A DNA stretch of 64,000 bases from contig ONTT01000003.1 of NCBI GenBank assembly GCA_900320865.1, positions 1 to 64,000 on the forward strand. Reading direction: 5' to 3'. Shown here piece after piece: positions 8,441 through 16,698 of the stretch (position 1 is the stretch's first letter; every line of letters begins with the position of its first letter). The notes below the pieces were generated by a model. It was not told the DNA's origin. It did not search any database and saw only the letters and a program-made list of their open reading frames with translations. The position numbers and the translations under genes are program-made. Source of the stretch: an uncultured Bacteroidales bacterium. GTDB lineage: Bacteria; Bacteroidota; Bacteroidia; Bacteroidales; Paludibacteraceae.

Positions 8441-8446
8441 TTAATT

Positions 8447-8818
8447 ATGTCCGCTTTATACACTATCTTATTATTACTGGCGTCGAATATATTCATGACG
8501 CTTGCCTGGTACGGGCACCTGAAGTTGCAGAGTACCGGTTTCTTTACCAATGCCACCCCGCTGATCTTTGTGATCCTGCTGTCCTGGGGTATCGCGTTTT
8601 TCGAATACTGCCTGCAAGTGCCGGCCAACCGAATCGGTTTTGAAGGCAATGGAGGACCGTTCACGCTGATGCAGTTGAAGGTGATTCAGGAAGTGATCAC
8701 GCTGTTGGTCTTTGTCGGTTTCTCGGCCATTGCTTTCCATATGCAACTGCGTTGGAATCATGCCGTAGCGTGCTTGCTATTGGTAGGCGCTGTTTATTTC
8801 GTTTTCGGCTTTAAATAG
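8447..8818 (+). CDS. DUF486 (DMT-like) small membrane protein
   Basis: 123 residues with four predicted membrane helices. The sequence matches DUF486 proteins: an N-terminal LLLLASNIFMTLAWYGHLK and a central SWGIAFFEYCLQVPANRIG followed by FTLMQLKVIQEVITL. The family is related to small drug/metabolite transporters, but no substrate is known. It starts 7 bases after ttcA and is likely cotranscribed. Confidence 0.88.
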   Translation: MSALYTILLLLASNIFMTLAWYGHLKLQSTGFFTNATPLIFVILLSWGIAFFEYCLQVPANRIGFEGNGGPFTLMQLKVIQEVITLLVFVGFSAIAFHMQLRWNHAVACLLLVGAVYFVFGFK

Positions 8819-8841
8819 TAGATAAAAAAAAACAAAAAAAT

Positions 8842-8860
8842 GTATAATTATTAATTATAC
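8842..8860. promoter_or_regulatory. Perfect 19-bp palindrome upstream of cobB
   Basis: GTATAATTA-T-TAATTATAC, 9-bp arms around one base, in the 125-bp AT-rich gap between DUF486 and the sirtuin gene. It could be an operator; the AT richness makes a chance match possible. Confidence 0.35.
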
Positions 8861-8943
8861 TATACCGATAAAAATAAATAAATTTCGAAAATACCAAAAA
8901 TAGCATTCATCAACAGAAACACACAAAATATATTATCTTTCTT

Positions 8944-9642
8944 ATGAGTAAGAGAATTGTTGTTTTTACGGGTGCGGGAGTGAGTGCTGAGAGTGGCTTA
9001 GGTACCTTCCGCGATTCAGACGGCTTATGGGAACATTACCGCATCGAAGATGTATGTACCCATGAAGCATGGTTGCGCAATCCGCAGTTATGCGTGGACT
9101 TCTACAACGCGCGTCGTAAGGACACCTTAGCGGCTCAACCCAATGCGGCGCATGTTGCCATCGCGAAGCTGCAGGCTGCTATCCCGGGTACGCGCGTTAT
9201 CACGCAGAATATAGATGATTTACACGAGCGTGCGGGTGCGAAAGACGTAGTGCATCTGCATGGCGAGATCACCAAGTTACGCTCCGAAAATAACGAGACA
9301 GCAACCGTGCCCCTGAAAGGATGGGAACAACACTACGGTGACCGTCATCCGGACGGGTCGTTATTACGTCCGTATATCGTGTTCTTCGGCGAAGGCGTTC
9401 CGTACTTTGAAGAGGCTTGTAAGATCGCGAGTGAAGCCGATATCATGGTGGTTGTTGGTACAAGTCTGAACGTCTATCCGGCCGCTTCGTTGATTCATTA
9501 TGCACCGGCTCACTGTCCGATTTACTTTGTCGATCCGGGCCAACCGGAGTTTGGTATGTGGGCCGACCGCATCACGCATATTCAGAAGAAGGCAACCGAA
9601 GGTGTGCCGGAGCTTGTGGAGAAGCTCATTGGTGATTGGTGA
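8944..9642 (+). CDS. cobB: NAD-dependent protein deacylase, sirtuin
   Basis: 232 residues, the usual size. Sirtuin signatures are GAGVSAESGLGTFRD (about 8-22), TQNIDDLHERAG (about 96-107) and the catalytic HLHG His. The Tyr-x-x-Arg-like site (FYNARRKD, near 57) is that of class III desuccinylase-type sirtuins, and the four zinc Cys are absent, as is common in Bacteroidota. It removes acyl groups from lysines using NAD+ in the cytoplasm. The last residues (IGDW) and the TGA are written by a heptamer repeat array that starts at 9628. Confidence 0.92.
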   Translation: MSKRIVVFTGAGVSAESGLGTFRDSDGLWEHYRIEDVCTHEAWLRNPQLCVDFYNARRKDTLAAQPNAAHVAIAKLQAAIPGTRVITQNIDDLHERAGAKDVVHLHGEITKLRSENNETATVPLKGWEQHYGDRHPDGSLLRPYIVFFGEGVPYFEEACKIASEADIMVVVGTSLNVYPAASLIHYAPAHCPIYFVDPGQPEFGMWADRITHIQKKATEGVPELVEKLIGDW

Positions 9643-9683
9643 TTTGTGATTGGTAATTGGTAATTTTTGATTTTTGATTTGGG
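9628..9683. repeat. Heptamer tandem repeat, 8 units (cobB end to menA start)
   Basis: attggtg, attggtg, atttgtg, attggta, attggta, atttttg, atttttg, atttggg. The array contains the cobB stop (9640-9642), fills the whole intergenic gap and ends 2 bases before the menA ATG. Confidence 0.95.
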
Positions 9684-9684
9684 G

Positions 9685-10554
9685 ATGAATCCGTATATTC
9701 AATCATTGCGATTACGCACCTTACCGCTATCGGTATCGGGTATTATCTTAGGAACGGGATTGGCTGCCGCCGATTTAGGATTTCAAATTTATGATTTAAG
9801 ATTTTGGTTGATTTTTGCGCTGGCTATCTGCACGACCTTGAGTCTGCAGATCCTGAGTAACCTGAGTAATGAGTTAGGCGATGCCCTCAAAGGAACGGAC
9901 AGTTCGCAGCAGGAGCGCGAAGCGTACGGTTTGCAAAGCGGCACGCTGACCGAGCAATCCATCCGAAGGATGATCGGTCTTTTCATCGGTCTTTCCGTTC
10001 TCTTCGGCAGCGCTTTGGTATGGGTGGCTTTACCGCTTTGGAGTACGGCCTTCTTTGTGTTCCTCGGCTTAGGACTATTGGCGATCATCGGCGCAATGAC
10101 TTATACTTTAGGCAAGCATAACTACGGCTACAAAGGTCTGGGCGATATCGGGGTGTTTCTGTTCTTCGGATTGCTGAGCACGATGGGCGCGTATTACCTG
10201 CAGACCCAGACGATGACCTATCCGATAGCGCTATGCGGCGCAGCGATCGGAATGCCGTGCGTAGGGGTGCTGAACCTGAATAACATCCGCGATATGCGCA
10301 ATGACATCACGCACGGCAAACGCACCTTAGCTTCGCGTCTGGGAACGAACGGAAGTCGGATATACCATACGGCTTTGCTGGTCATCTGCCTCGCGCTGTT
10401 ATGCCTCTGCGGACACTTCTGGACGCTATGCATTGTTCCCATTTGGGCATGGCATCTATGGTTCGTATGGAGCCATCACGAGAAATTGGATAAGCAAATG
10501 CCGGTGTTAATGCTAACAACGCTAGCAGTAGCGCTGTTAGCGTTAATAAGTTAA
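9685..10554 (+). CDS. menA: 1,4-dihydroxy-2-naphthoate polyprenyltransferase
   Basis: 289 residues, polytopic UbiA-fold membrane protein. The first Asp-rich motif is in SNLSNELGDALKGTD (about 57-71) and the second in NIRDMRND (about 198-205); they bind the prenyl diphosphate through Mg2+. MenA attaches the isoprenoid chain to DHNA in menaquinone synthesis, the main quinone of Bacteroidales. The start at 9685 is set by the conserved N-terminus (MNPYIQSLRLRTLPLSVSG). Residues 30-41 (DLGFQIYDLRFW) are encoded by an internal heptamer array (9773-9807) placed between the first two helices. Confidence 0.92.
   Translation: MNPYIQSLRLRTLPLSVSGIILGTGLAAADLGFQIYDLRFWLIFALAICTTLSLQILSNLSNELGDALKGTDSSQQEREAYGLQSGTLTEQSIRRMIGLFIGLSVLFGSALVWVALPLWSTAFFVFLGLGLLAIIGAMTYTLGKHNYGYKGLGDIGVFLFFGLLSTMGAYYLQTQTMTYPIALCGAAIGMPCVGVLNLNNIRDMRNDITHGKRTLASRLGTNGSRIYHTALLVICLALLCLCGHFWTLCIVPIWAWHLWFVWSHHEKLDKQMPVLMLTTLAVALLALIS
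9773..9807. repeat. Heptamer array inside menA, 5 units
   Basis: atttagg, atttcaa, atttatg, atttaag, attttgg. Same family as the intergenic arrays, read in frame as part of a loop after the first membrane helix of MenA. Confidence 0.8.
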
Positions 10555-10602
10555 AGAGTTTATTTGTTTTTATTGCATAAAAACGTTAAAATGTGGAAAA
10601 AT

Positions 10603-10626
10603 TGACACGATTTCTTGCACGTGTCA
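10603..10626. promoter_or_regulatory. Inverted repeat over the rfbA -33 region
   Basis: TGACACG (10603-10609), 10 bases, CGTGTCA (10620-10626). The dyad covers the -33 box of the rfbA promoter and may bind a regulator; there is no T-run to make it a terminator. Confidence 0.45.
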
Positions 10627-10645
10627 TTTTTTTTTACTACCTTTG
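10614..10645 (+). promoter_or_regulatory. Promoter of the rfbA operon
   Basis: CTTG (10614-10617), 20 bases, TACCTTTG (10638-10645), 23 bases before the ATG. Confidence 0.75.
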
Positions 10646-10667
10646 CAGCCGCAAAGGTTTTTGAATT

Positions 10668-11543
10668 ATGAAAGGAATTATTTTAGCCGGAGGAAGTGCG
10701 ACACGCCTGTATCCGTTGAGCAAAGCCATCAGTAAACAAATCATGCCGGTTTACGACAAGCCGATGATCTATTACCCGTTGAGTGCGCTGATGTTAGCAG
10801 GCATTCGCGAGGTGCTGGTGATCAGTACACCGCGTGACCTGCCGATGTTCGAAGAGTTGCTGGGTGACGGTTCTCGTATCGGAATGAAACTGAGTTATAA
10901 AGTGCAGTTGGTGCCGAACGGATTAGCGCAAGCATTTGTATTAGGTCGTGAGTTTCTGAATGGCGAACCGGGTTGTTTGATTTTAGGCGATAACATGTTC
11001 TACGGTCAACATTTCGGTCATATGCTGAAGGAAGCCGTAGAGACGGCAGAGCAAGGCGGAGCAGTGATCTTCGGTTACGAAGTAGCAGATCCCCGTGCGT
11101 ATGGTGTGGTGGAATTCGATGCGGAAGGCAAAGTGCTGAGTCTGGAGGAGAAACCGGCAGAGCCGAAGAGTAACTACGCCGTGCCGGGATTGTATTTCTA
11201 CGACGAGACCGTTTGCGAGAAAGCAGCAGGATTGAAACCCAGTGCTCGCGGTGAATACGAGATCACGGACCTGAATAAGATTTACCTGACAGAAGGTACC
11301 CTGCGCGTGAAACTCTTCAGTCGTGGTTTTGCCTGGTTAGACACCGGTAACTGCGACAGTCTGCTGGATGCAGGAAACTTCATTGCCACCATTCAGAACC
11401 GTCAAGGTTTTTACGTAAGTTGCATCGAGGAGATCGCATGGCGTAACGGCTGGATCAGCACGGAGCAGTTAGCCGCTTTGGGTAAAGAGATGAAGACGGC
11501 TTACGGTCGCTATCTGGAGCGTATCGCAGCCAAAGGCAGATGA
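10668..11543 (+). CDS. rfbA: Glucose-1-phosphate thymidylyltransferase
   Basis: 291 residues, full length. The N-terminal nucleotide-binding motif [17 protein letters not shown] and the following [17 protein letters not shown] segment are diagnostic of RfbA/RmlA. GDNMFYG (about 105-111) and the EEKP segment complete the active site. It joins dTTP and glucose-1-phosphate to dTDP-glucose, the first step to dTDP-rhamnose for surface polysaccharide. The other rml genes are not nearby. The downstream AraC-type gene overlaps its stop by ATGA (11540-11543). Confidence 0.95.
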   Translation: MKGIILAGGSATRLYPLSKAISKQIMPVYDKPMIYYPLSALMLAGIREVLVISTPRDLPMFEELLGDGSRIGMKLSYKVQLVPNGLAQAFVLGREFLNGEPGCLILGDNMFYGQHFGHMLKEAVETAEQGGAVIFGYEVADPRAYGVVEFDAEGKVLSLEEKPAEPKSNYAVPGLYFYDETVCEKAAGLKPSARGEYEITDLNKIYLTEGTLRVKLFSRGFAWLDTGNCDSLLDAGNFIATIQNRQGFYVSCIEEIAWRNGWISTEQLAALGKEMKTAYGRYLERIAAKGR

Positions 11544-12082
11544 TCGCAGTCTTTATCATAGGAGGTATTCTGGTTGTCGGCGCTATCATCGCCGGGATGG
11601 TACTCTTGCATCGGAAGAAGCAAGAGCCCGTTGCGCCGAATCCACCGGAACAGACTCCGGCGGAAAGTCCCAAGCCTGCTCCTAAACCGCGTACACAAAA
11701 ACCGGAACCGAAGAAAGTACGGCCGACCTTAAAGGATCGTCCGGCACCGACGGATATCTTCCTTATTCATCTGGATGCGGTGCTGGAACGAAACCTATCG
11801 AATCCGAACCTGACGGTGGAGCAACTGACCAATGAGATGACAATGGGACGAACGGTTTTCTTCATCAAACTCAAGAATCTGACCGGGATGAGTCCCGTGG
11901 AGTATATCCGCGAGACACGCATCAAGAAAGCCGCAGAGATGCTGGAGAAAGAGGACCTGACCATCATGGAGATTACCTACAAAGTAGGTATGAGCGACAG
12001 TCGCTATTTCGCCAAGTGCTTCAAGAACACGTATGGCGTCACGCCGACCGAATACAGACAGCAAGCGAAAAAACAGAAATGA
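11540..12082 (+). CDS. Membrane-tethered AraC-type DNA-binding protein
   Basis: 180 residues. One N-terminal membrane helix (residues 2-23) is followed by a Pro/Lys-rich linker (about 30-70) and an AraC/XylS double helix-turn-helix domain (about 72-178) with the typical [19 protein letters not shown] and [18 protein letters not shown] halves. There is no sensor domain. The arrangement recalls the output end of hybrid two-component systems of Bacteroidetes but without histidine kinase or receiver. It overlaps rfbA and the next gene by 4 bases each, so it is translated within that operon. Its target genes are unknown. Confidence 0.85.
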   Translation: MIAVFIIGGILVVGAIIAGMVLLHRKKQEPVAPNPPEQTPAESPKPAPKPRTQKPEPKKVRPTLKDRPAPTDIFLIHLDAVLERNLSNPNLTVEQLTNEMTMGRTVFFIKLKNLTGMSPVEYIRETRIKKAAEMLEKEDLTIMEITYKVGMSDSRYFAKCFKNTYGVTPTEYRQQAKKQK

Positions 12083-12612
12083 CAGGAAAGACCCTTGATC
12101 ATATCATCATAGCGGTTATGGCAGTCCTGTTGATGGCCTGTCATCGCACAGCTCCGCAGCGCCCGAGTCAACGACTCAACGGTTCGGCTCCCGAAGCGGA
12201 CTCCGCTTCCCTGGCTATCCTGACGCTGAATCAGAAATTAGCGATGTCGGCAGACGATCAGTTACTCAACCTGATGCAAGCGCAGGAGGAGCAGTATGCA
12301 TTATACGAATCCAACACCTGGATGACCATTCTCGATCGGGGAGACGAAACAGAACCCACACCGCAGCTCAATGAGGAATGGACCATCCGAATGAAGATAT
12401 ACACGCTGGAAAAGGAATTACTGGTAGATACCGAGCAGTCCTATACGATCGGAAAAGAAGAACTGCCGGAAGGCGTGGAGAATAACCTCGGATACCTGCA
12501 TCGCTACGGCAAAGCGCGACTATTAGTACCCTGGTATTCGGCGTATGGGGTAACCGGTACGAAAGAAGTAGAGCCCTACGAGAACCTGATTATTGAAATC
12601 GAATTAAAATAA
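12079..12612 (+). CDS. FKBP-like lipoprotein
   Basis: 177 residues from the ATG at 12079, which overlaps the AraC-type gene stop. A hydrophobic start ends in lipobox LLMAC. The C-terminal part (GYLHRYGKARLLVPWYSAYG then a conserved Asn and EIEL) matches the last strands of FKBP-type peptidyl-prolyl isomerases, as in gliding-motility-associated PPIase-like lipoproteins of Bacteroidota. The central domain is too diverged to judge catalysis. Probably faces the periplasm. Confidence 0.7.
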   Translation: MTGKTLDHIIIAVMAVLLMACHRTAPQRPSQRLNGSAPEADSASLAILTLNQKLAMSADDQLLNLMQAQEEQYALYESNTWMTILDRGDETEPTPQLNEEWTIRMKIYTLEKELLVDTEQSYTIGKEELPEGVENNLGYLHRYGKARLLVPWYSAYGVTGTKEVEPYENLIIEIELK

Positions 12613-12618
12613 ACATAG

Positions 12619-13200
12619 ATGAGAAAAGGAATTTTTGGTTGCATCCTGATCGGTATCGGCCTTCTGCTAACCGCCTGCAATGGCAATACCTACTCGCGCC
12701 TGCGCGACAAGGAGGACAAACTGATTGCGAATTATATCAGTCGAAACAACCTGCAGATTGTGACGGAAGAACCCGACATCGACCATGTATGGGGTGAGAA
12801 AGAGTTTTACAAAGTGAAAGGCTATGATAATTTCTACTTTCACCTCATCAGTCGCGGCGACTCGGTGCGCTATGACACGATCAATGCGACTCAGATTGAC
12901 ACCATCGACCTGAAGATTATCAGCAATGATATCATCATTGCGCGTTATAAACGATGGGCTCTCACCGAGAACGCCGACACGCTCAGTTACTGGACCACGC
13001 TGGACCAGGCTTATCCGGTGGAGTTCCACTATATGAATACCTCGGAATGCGAGATCATCGCATGGCATGAGGCAATTCGGCTGATGAAGTATCCCGATTC
13101 GCAATGCGAGATCATCGTGCCCAGTAAGTTAGGCGACTCGAATGCACAGGATTCGGTCACCCCGTATGTCTATATTCTGAAAATCAAAGTAAAACAATAA
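12619..13200 (+). CDS. DUF4827-family lipoprotein
   Basis: 193 residues with a lipobox (LLLTAC, Cys20). The opening TYSRLRDKEDKLIANYISRN and the following GEKEFYKV...NFYFHLISRGD pattern fit DUF4827 (FKBP-like fold lipoproteins of Bacteroidota). The neighbourhood, with an FKBP-like lipoprotein before it and glmM one base after it, is the order usually seen in Bacteroidales. Biochemical role unknown; envelope biogenesis is inferred from context. Confidence 0.8.
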   Translation: MRKGIFGCILIGIGLLLTACNGNTYSRLRDKEDKLIANYISRNNLQIVTEEPDIDHVWGEKEFYKVKGYDNFYFHLISRGDSVRYDTINATQIDTIDLKIISNDIIIARYKRWALTENADTLSYWTTLDQAYPVEFHYMNTSECEIIAWHEAIRLMKYPDSQCEIIVPSKLGDSNAQDSVTPYVYILKIKVKQ

Positions 13201-13201
13201 G

Positions 13202-14575
13202 ATGAGTTTAGTGAAAAGCATCTCGGGTATCCGAGGCACTATAGGGGGGCGTGTAGGCGAAGGTCTGAACCCCGTGGATATCGTTCGTTTCACAGCAGCT
13301 TATGCGACGCAGCGTCGCGCAGCTATGCCGGAGAACAATACGATTGTGGTAGGTCGTGATGCCCGCCTGAGCGGTCCGATGGTGGAGCAAATCGTTTGCG
13401 GCACCCTGATGGGCATGGGGTATGATGTAGTGAACATCGGTTTGGCAACCACTCCGACCACCGAACTGGCCGTAACGGGTGAGAAAGCCGCCGGAGGTAT
13501 CATCCTGACCGCCAGTCACAACCCCAAGCAGTGGAATGCGCTCAAACTGCTCAATGAGCACGGCGAGTTTCTGAATGACGCAGAAGGAAAAGGTGTATTA
13601 GCGATTGCTGAAGCAGAAGACTTCACGTTCGCGGAAGTAGATGCGCTCGGTCATATGACGCATAAGGACTACCTGCCCTATCATGTGCAGCAAGTGCTGA
13701 ACCTGAAGTTGGTAGATGTAGAGGCGATCAAGAAACGCGGATTCACCGTAGCGATCGATTGCGTGAACTCGGTCGGAGGTCTCGCTATACCGGCTATCTT
13801 ACGTGCTATAGGCGTAGAGAATATCATCGAACTGAACTGCACGCCGGATGGTCATTTCCCGCATAATCCTGAACCGCTGCCGCAACACCTGACGCAGATA
13901 AGCGACCTGCTCAAGAGCGGCAAAGCGGATGTAGGATTTGTAGTAGATCCCGATGTGGACCGTTTGGCGATTATCTGCGAGAACGGCGAGATGTTCGGCG
14001 AAGAATATACGCTGGTCAGCGTAGCCGACTATATCTTACGTCATACGCCGGGCAATACGGTAAGTAACATGAGTTCGACCCGTGCGTTAAGCGATGTAAC
14101 GAAAGCGCACGGCGGAGCATACAGCGCGAGTGCGGTAGGAGAAGTGAATGTAGTAGCCGAGATGAAACGCGTAAACGCGGTTATCGGCGGCGAAGGAAAC
14201 GGCGGGGTGATTTATCCGGAGTGCCACTATGGTCGTGATGCCTTGGTAGGTATTGCCCTCTTCCTCAGCCATCTGGCTCATCTGGATATGAAAGTAAGCG
14301 AACTGCGTCGTACCCTACCCGATTACTGCATCAGTAAGAACCGTATAGACCTGACCCCGGACACGGACGTAGATGCCATCCTTGCGCGCGTGAAAGAGCT
14401 CTATAAGAACAAGCGGGTGAATGACCGAGATGGAGTGAAGATCGATTTTGCGGACGGCTGGGTACACCTGCGTAAATCGAATACCGAACCTATCATTCGC
14501 GTTTATTCCGAAGCAGCTACGATGGATCACGCCAATGCACTTGCGCAGCAAGTGATTGACGTAGTGAAGAGTTGA
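13202..14575 (+). CDS. glmM: Phosphoglucosamine mutase
   Basis: 457 residues, full length for the Bacteroidetes form. The phosphoserine loop TASHNP (103-108, Ser105), the Mg2+ loop DPDVDR (about 244-249), the GEGNGGVIYP sugar-binding segment and the C-terminal RKSNTEPIIR phosphate loop are all present. It converts glucosamine-6-phosphate to glucosamine-1-phosphate for UDP-GlcNAc, which feeds peptidoglycan and the lipid A pathway of the next gene. The stop TGA lies inside a short heptamer array that runs toward lpxB. Confidence 0.94.
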   Translation: MSLVKSISGIRGTIGGRVGEGLNPVDIVRFTAAYATQRRAAMPENNTIVVGRDARLSGPMVEQIVCGTLMGMGYDVVNIGLATTPTTELAVTGEKAAGGIILTASHNPKQWNALKLLNEHGEFLNDAEGKGVLAIAEAEDFTFAEVDALGHMTHKDYLPYHVQQVLNLKLVDVEAIKKRGFTVAIDCVNSVGGLAIPAILRAIGVENIIELNCTPDGHFPHNPEPLPQHLTQISDLLKSGKADVGFVVDPDVDRLAIICENGEMFGEEYTLVSVADYILRHTPGNTVSNMSSTRALSDVTKAHGGAYSASAVGEVNVVAEMKRVNAVIGGEGNGGVIYPECHYGRDALVGIALFLSHLAHLDMKVSELRRTLPDYCISKNRIDLTPDTDVDAILARVKELYKNKRVNDRDGVKIDFADGWVHLRKSNTEPIIRVYSEAATMDHANALAQQVIDVVKS

Positions 14576-14591
14576 AAGTTTAGCGTTTAGG
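14571..14591. repeat. Heptamer array at the glmM/lpxB junction
   Basis: gttgaaa, gtttagc, gtttagg, possibly preceded by gtgaaga. It supplies the glmM stop (14573-14575) and an in-frame TAG (14588-14590) just before the lpxB reading frame. Confidence 0.7.
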
Positions 14592-14596
14592 GGGCT

Positions 14597-15703
14597 ATCA
14601 AACGTTATTTTCTCATAGCAGGCGAGGCGTCTGGTGACCTGCATGCCGCGCAGTTGATCGAGCAGATCAAGCGATGCGAACCGAACGCCACTTTCGCCGG
14701 ATTAGGCGGCGACCGCATGCACGCAGCCGGATGTCATCTGTACCAACATATGCGGAAGATGGCTTTCATGGGTTTTGCGGCTGTGCTACGTAACATGGGG
14801 CAGGTGAAGCAGAACTTCCGCATCACGGAGGAAGCCCTGCTCTTCGAACAACCGGACGTACTGATTCTGATTGACTACCCTTCTTTTAATCTGCGTATCG
14901 CTTCGTTCTGCCGCAAACATCTGCCGGGCACCCGCATCGTCTATTATATTCCACCGAAGGTATGGGCATGGAAGCGCAGACGCATCCATCAGATAGCGAA
15001 GCTATGCAATGAGGTATTAGGTATCTTTCCGTTCGAACCCGATTTCTATGCGCGTTACGGCTATCGCTGCACGTACGTCGGCAACCCTACGGCGGAAGAG
15101 ATTGGTAGAGGGGATAGGTTAAAGGGGAAAGGTGAAAGGAATCAGACCATAGCTATTCTGCCGGGTAGCCGGCCGAGCGAGATCAAGCATTGCTTACCGA
15201 AGATGCTGGAAGCAGCAAGGCGTTTCCCCGACTACTCCATCACAGTCTGCGCTGCTCCGGGTATAGAGGACGAATTTTACACTCCTTATTTATCTGCGCA
15301 CGAAGCGCTCACGCGCGACACGTACGCGTCCGTATGCGAGGCTTCAGCCGCTATCGTCAACTCGGGGACAGCCACCTTAGAGACCGCTTTACTGGGTTGT
15401 CCGCAAGTGGCGGTTTATCATCTGGCCTGCGCTCGCTTCATCGGGGCTATTCGGCGATTACAACCGCTTTTCTTCTCCATTAAGCATTTTACCTTAGTGA
15501 ATATCCTATTGGGCAAGGAAGTGATCAAAGAATGTATCGCCAATGAGTTCACGGTGGAGAACATTGCGAACGAATTAGAGCGGATCCTGCAGGACGAAGC
15601 CCATAAAAAAGAGATGCTCGCGCAATACGAACACCTCATTTCTCTTTTAGGTTCTCAGCAAGCCTCGGTCGAGGCCGCCCGTATCATCACATCGAAACCA
15701 TAA
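14597..15703 (+). CDS. lpxB: Lipid-A-disaccharide synthase with non-canonical start
   Basis: Glycosyltransferase GT19 that joins UDP-2,3-diacylglucosamine to lipid X to make the lipid A disaccharide at the inner membrane. The frame contains KRYFLIAGEASGDLHA at its start, the YYIPPKVWAWKRRR block, LPGSRPSEI and a NSGTATLE donor-site motif, so it is complete (about 368 residues). No ATG, GTG or TTG lies between the in-frame TAG at 14588 and the conserved GEASGDLH motif. The best fit is an ATC codon at 14597 in the position where other LpxB proteins have Met; an error in the sequence is the alternative. The first ordinary start (TTG at 14654) would remove the motif. Residues 170-183 are an in-frame heptamer insertion (15104-15145). 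Confidence 0.88.
   Translation: MKRYFLIAGEASGDLHAAQLIEQIKRCEPNATFAGLGGDRMHAAGCHLYQHMRKMAFMGFAAVLRNMGQVKQNFRITEEALLFEQPDVLILIDYPSFNLRIASFCRKHLPGTRIVYYIPPKVWAWKRRRIHQIAKLCNEVLGIFPFEPDFYARYGYRCTYVGNPTAEEIGRGDRLKGKGERNQTIAILPGSRPSEIKHCLPKMLEAARRFPDYSITVCAAPGIEDEFYTPYLSAHEALTRDTYASVCEASAAIVNSGTATLETALLGCPQVAVYHLACARFIGAIRRLQPLFFSIKHFTLVNILLGKEVIKECIANEFTVENIANELERILQDEAHKKEMLAQYEHLISLLGSQQASVEAARIITSKP
15104..15145. repeat. Heptamer array inside lpxB, 6 units
   Basis: ggtagag, gggatag, gttaaag, gggaaag, gtgaaag, gaatcag: exactly 42 bp, read as 14 residues (GRGDRLKGKGERNQ) between the two Rossmann halves. The flanking protein sequence joins naturally if it is removed. Confidence 0.85.
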
Positions 15704-15965
15704 GGGCCGCTAAGATATAGGGGAACGCACCTACCAGTACTCCTTTGGCCAACCGCCATGTATCCGTCGTATAGAAGACGAACAGCAATGCCAGGTCCGG
15801 AAAGACACTGACCAGCAGCAGTTTGCTCAATACGCCACCTGCTTGGAACTGCAGGGTCTTCAGCGGATACCAGAGGTTCATCACCTCGATATAAGTCAAT
15901 CCGAAGATAGCCGGCAGGAAAAGTCCCACGAGTATCCCTATCCAATAGCGATCAAAGCGATCCAT
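15687..15965 (-). CDS. Small membrane protein, 92 residues
   Basis: Starts with MDRFDRYWIGILVGL and contains about three hydrophobic helices, ending IVAALMVSM-like at the C-terminus. Its ATG lies inside the last codons of surE (14-base overlap) and its end overlaps the convergent lpxB by 17 bases, a tight packing that supports a real gene. Family not recognised; probably an inner-membrane protein expressed with surE. Confidence 0.7.
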   Translation of the reverse strand: MDRFDRYWIGILVGLFLPAIFGLTYIEVMNLWYPLKTLQFQAGGVLSKLLLVSVFPDLALLFVFYTTDTWRLAKGVLVGAFPYILAALMVSM

Positions 15966-16698
15966 AATCGGTCCAGTCGAGCTTAAGCGGCGTGATGGAG
16001 AGTAACTGATGGTCCATCGCCCAAATATCCGTATCGGTCGCAGCGGGTTCATCATTAACGAACTCACCCGCCAGTTGCCATGCCTGCAGCACGTCTTCGG
16101 GTCGTTCTCCCTGCAGCGGCGCTAACTCATTCTGCCAATGCCCCATACCCTGCCGCGTCCAGCGGATGCCTTCTATCTCACCCACCGGTGCGTTGATATT
16201 AAAGCACGTACGCGGCGCGATACCTTCTTCGAACAGATGTTGCGTCACTTCCAATAAGAAGGGTTGGATCCAATGCAGGTCCACATCCAGTTCATGGCTG
16301 TTGATGGACCATCCGATAGCGGGGATTCCTTTCTCCGCCGCCACCAGACACGCACCCATCGTACCCGAATACATCGTATTGATCGATGCATTCGAACCAT
16401 GATTGATGCCGGAGACGAGCAGGTCGATGCGTTGGTCGGCCAGCAAGTGCTCACGGGCTATCTTGACGCAATCCGCCGGAGTACCATTGGTGACATACAC
16501 CTCCGCCCCGTTTAAGTCATGCTCCTCGATACGACGGAGGTACATCGGTTTGGCTACGGTGATAGCCGCACCGGATCCACTGCGCGCACCATCGGGTGCA
16601 ATGACCGTGACATGACCTAACTTGGTCATCTCTTTGGCCAGCAAGCGGATACCCGCTGTACCCCAACCGTCGTCGTTAACTACTACGATATTGAGCAT
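15952..16698 (-). CDS. surE: 5'/3'-nucleotidase SurE
   Basis: 248 residues. The N-terminal NDDGWGTAGIR (8-18) holds the two metal-binding Asp residues, and SGINHGSNAS (about 95-104) completes the metal and phosphate site. SurE removes phosphate from nucleoside monophosphates in the cytoplasm. It overlaps the stop of the M16 protease gene by one base and the next small membrane gene by 14, so the three are cotranscribed. Confidence 0.94.
   Translation of the reverse strand: MLNIVVVNDDGWGTAGIRLLAKEMTKLGHVTVIAPDGARSGSGAAITVAKPMYLRRIEEHDLNGAEVYVTNGTPADCVKIAREHLLADQRIDLLVSGINHGSNASINTMYSGTMGACLVAAEKGIPAIGWSINSHELDVDLHWIQPFLLEVTQHLFEEGIAPRTCFNINAPVGEIEGIRWTRQGMGHWQNELAPLQGERPEDVLQAWQLAGEFVNDEPAATDTDIWAMDHQLLSITPLKLDWTDYGSL

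Noticed and set aside
9628..9683. Heptamer arrays as CRISPR repeats
   Set aside because: Units are only 7 bp, head to tail without spacers, and there are no cas genes.
10505..10553. Nested inverted repeats at the menA 3' end (GCTAACA/TGTTAGC, AACGCTA/TAGCGTT) as a terminator
   Set aside because: They encode the last membrane helix and have no T-run directly after; probably a result of Ala/Leu codon use.
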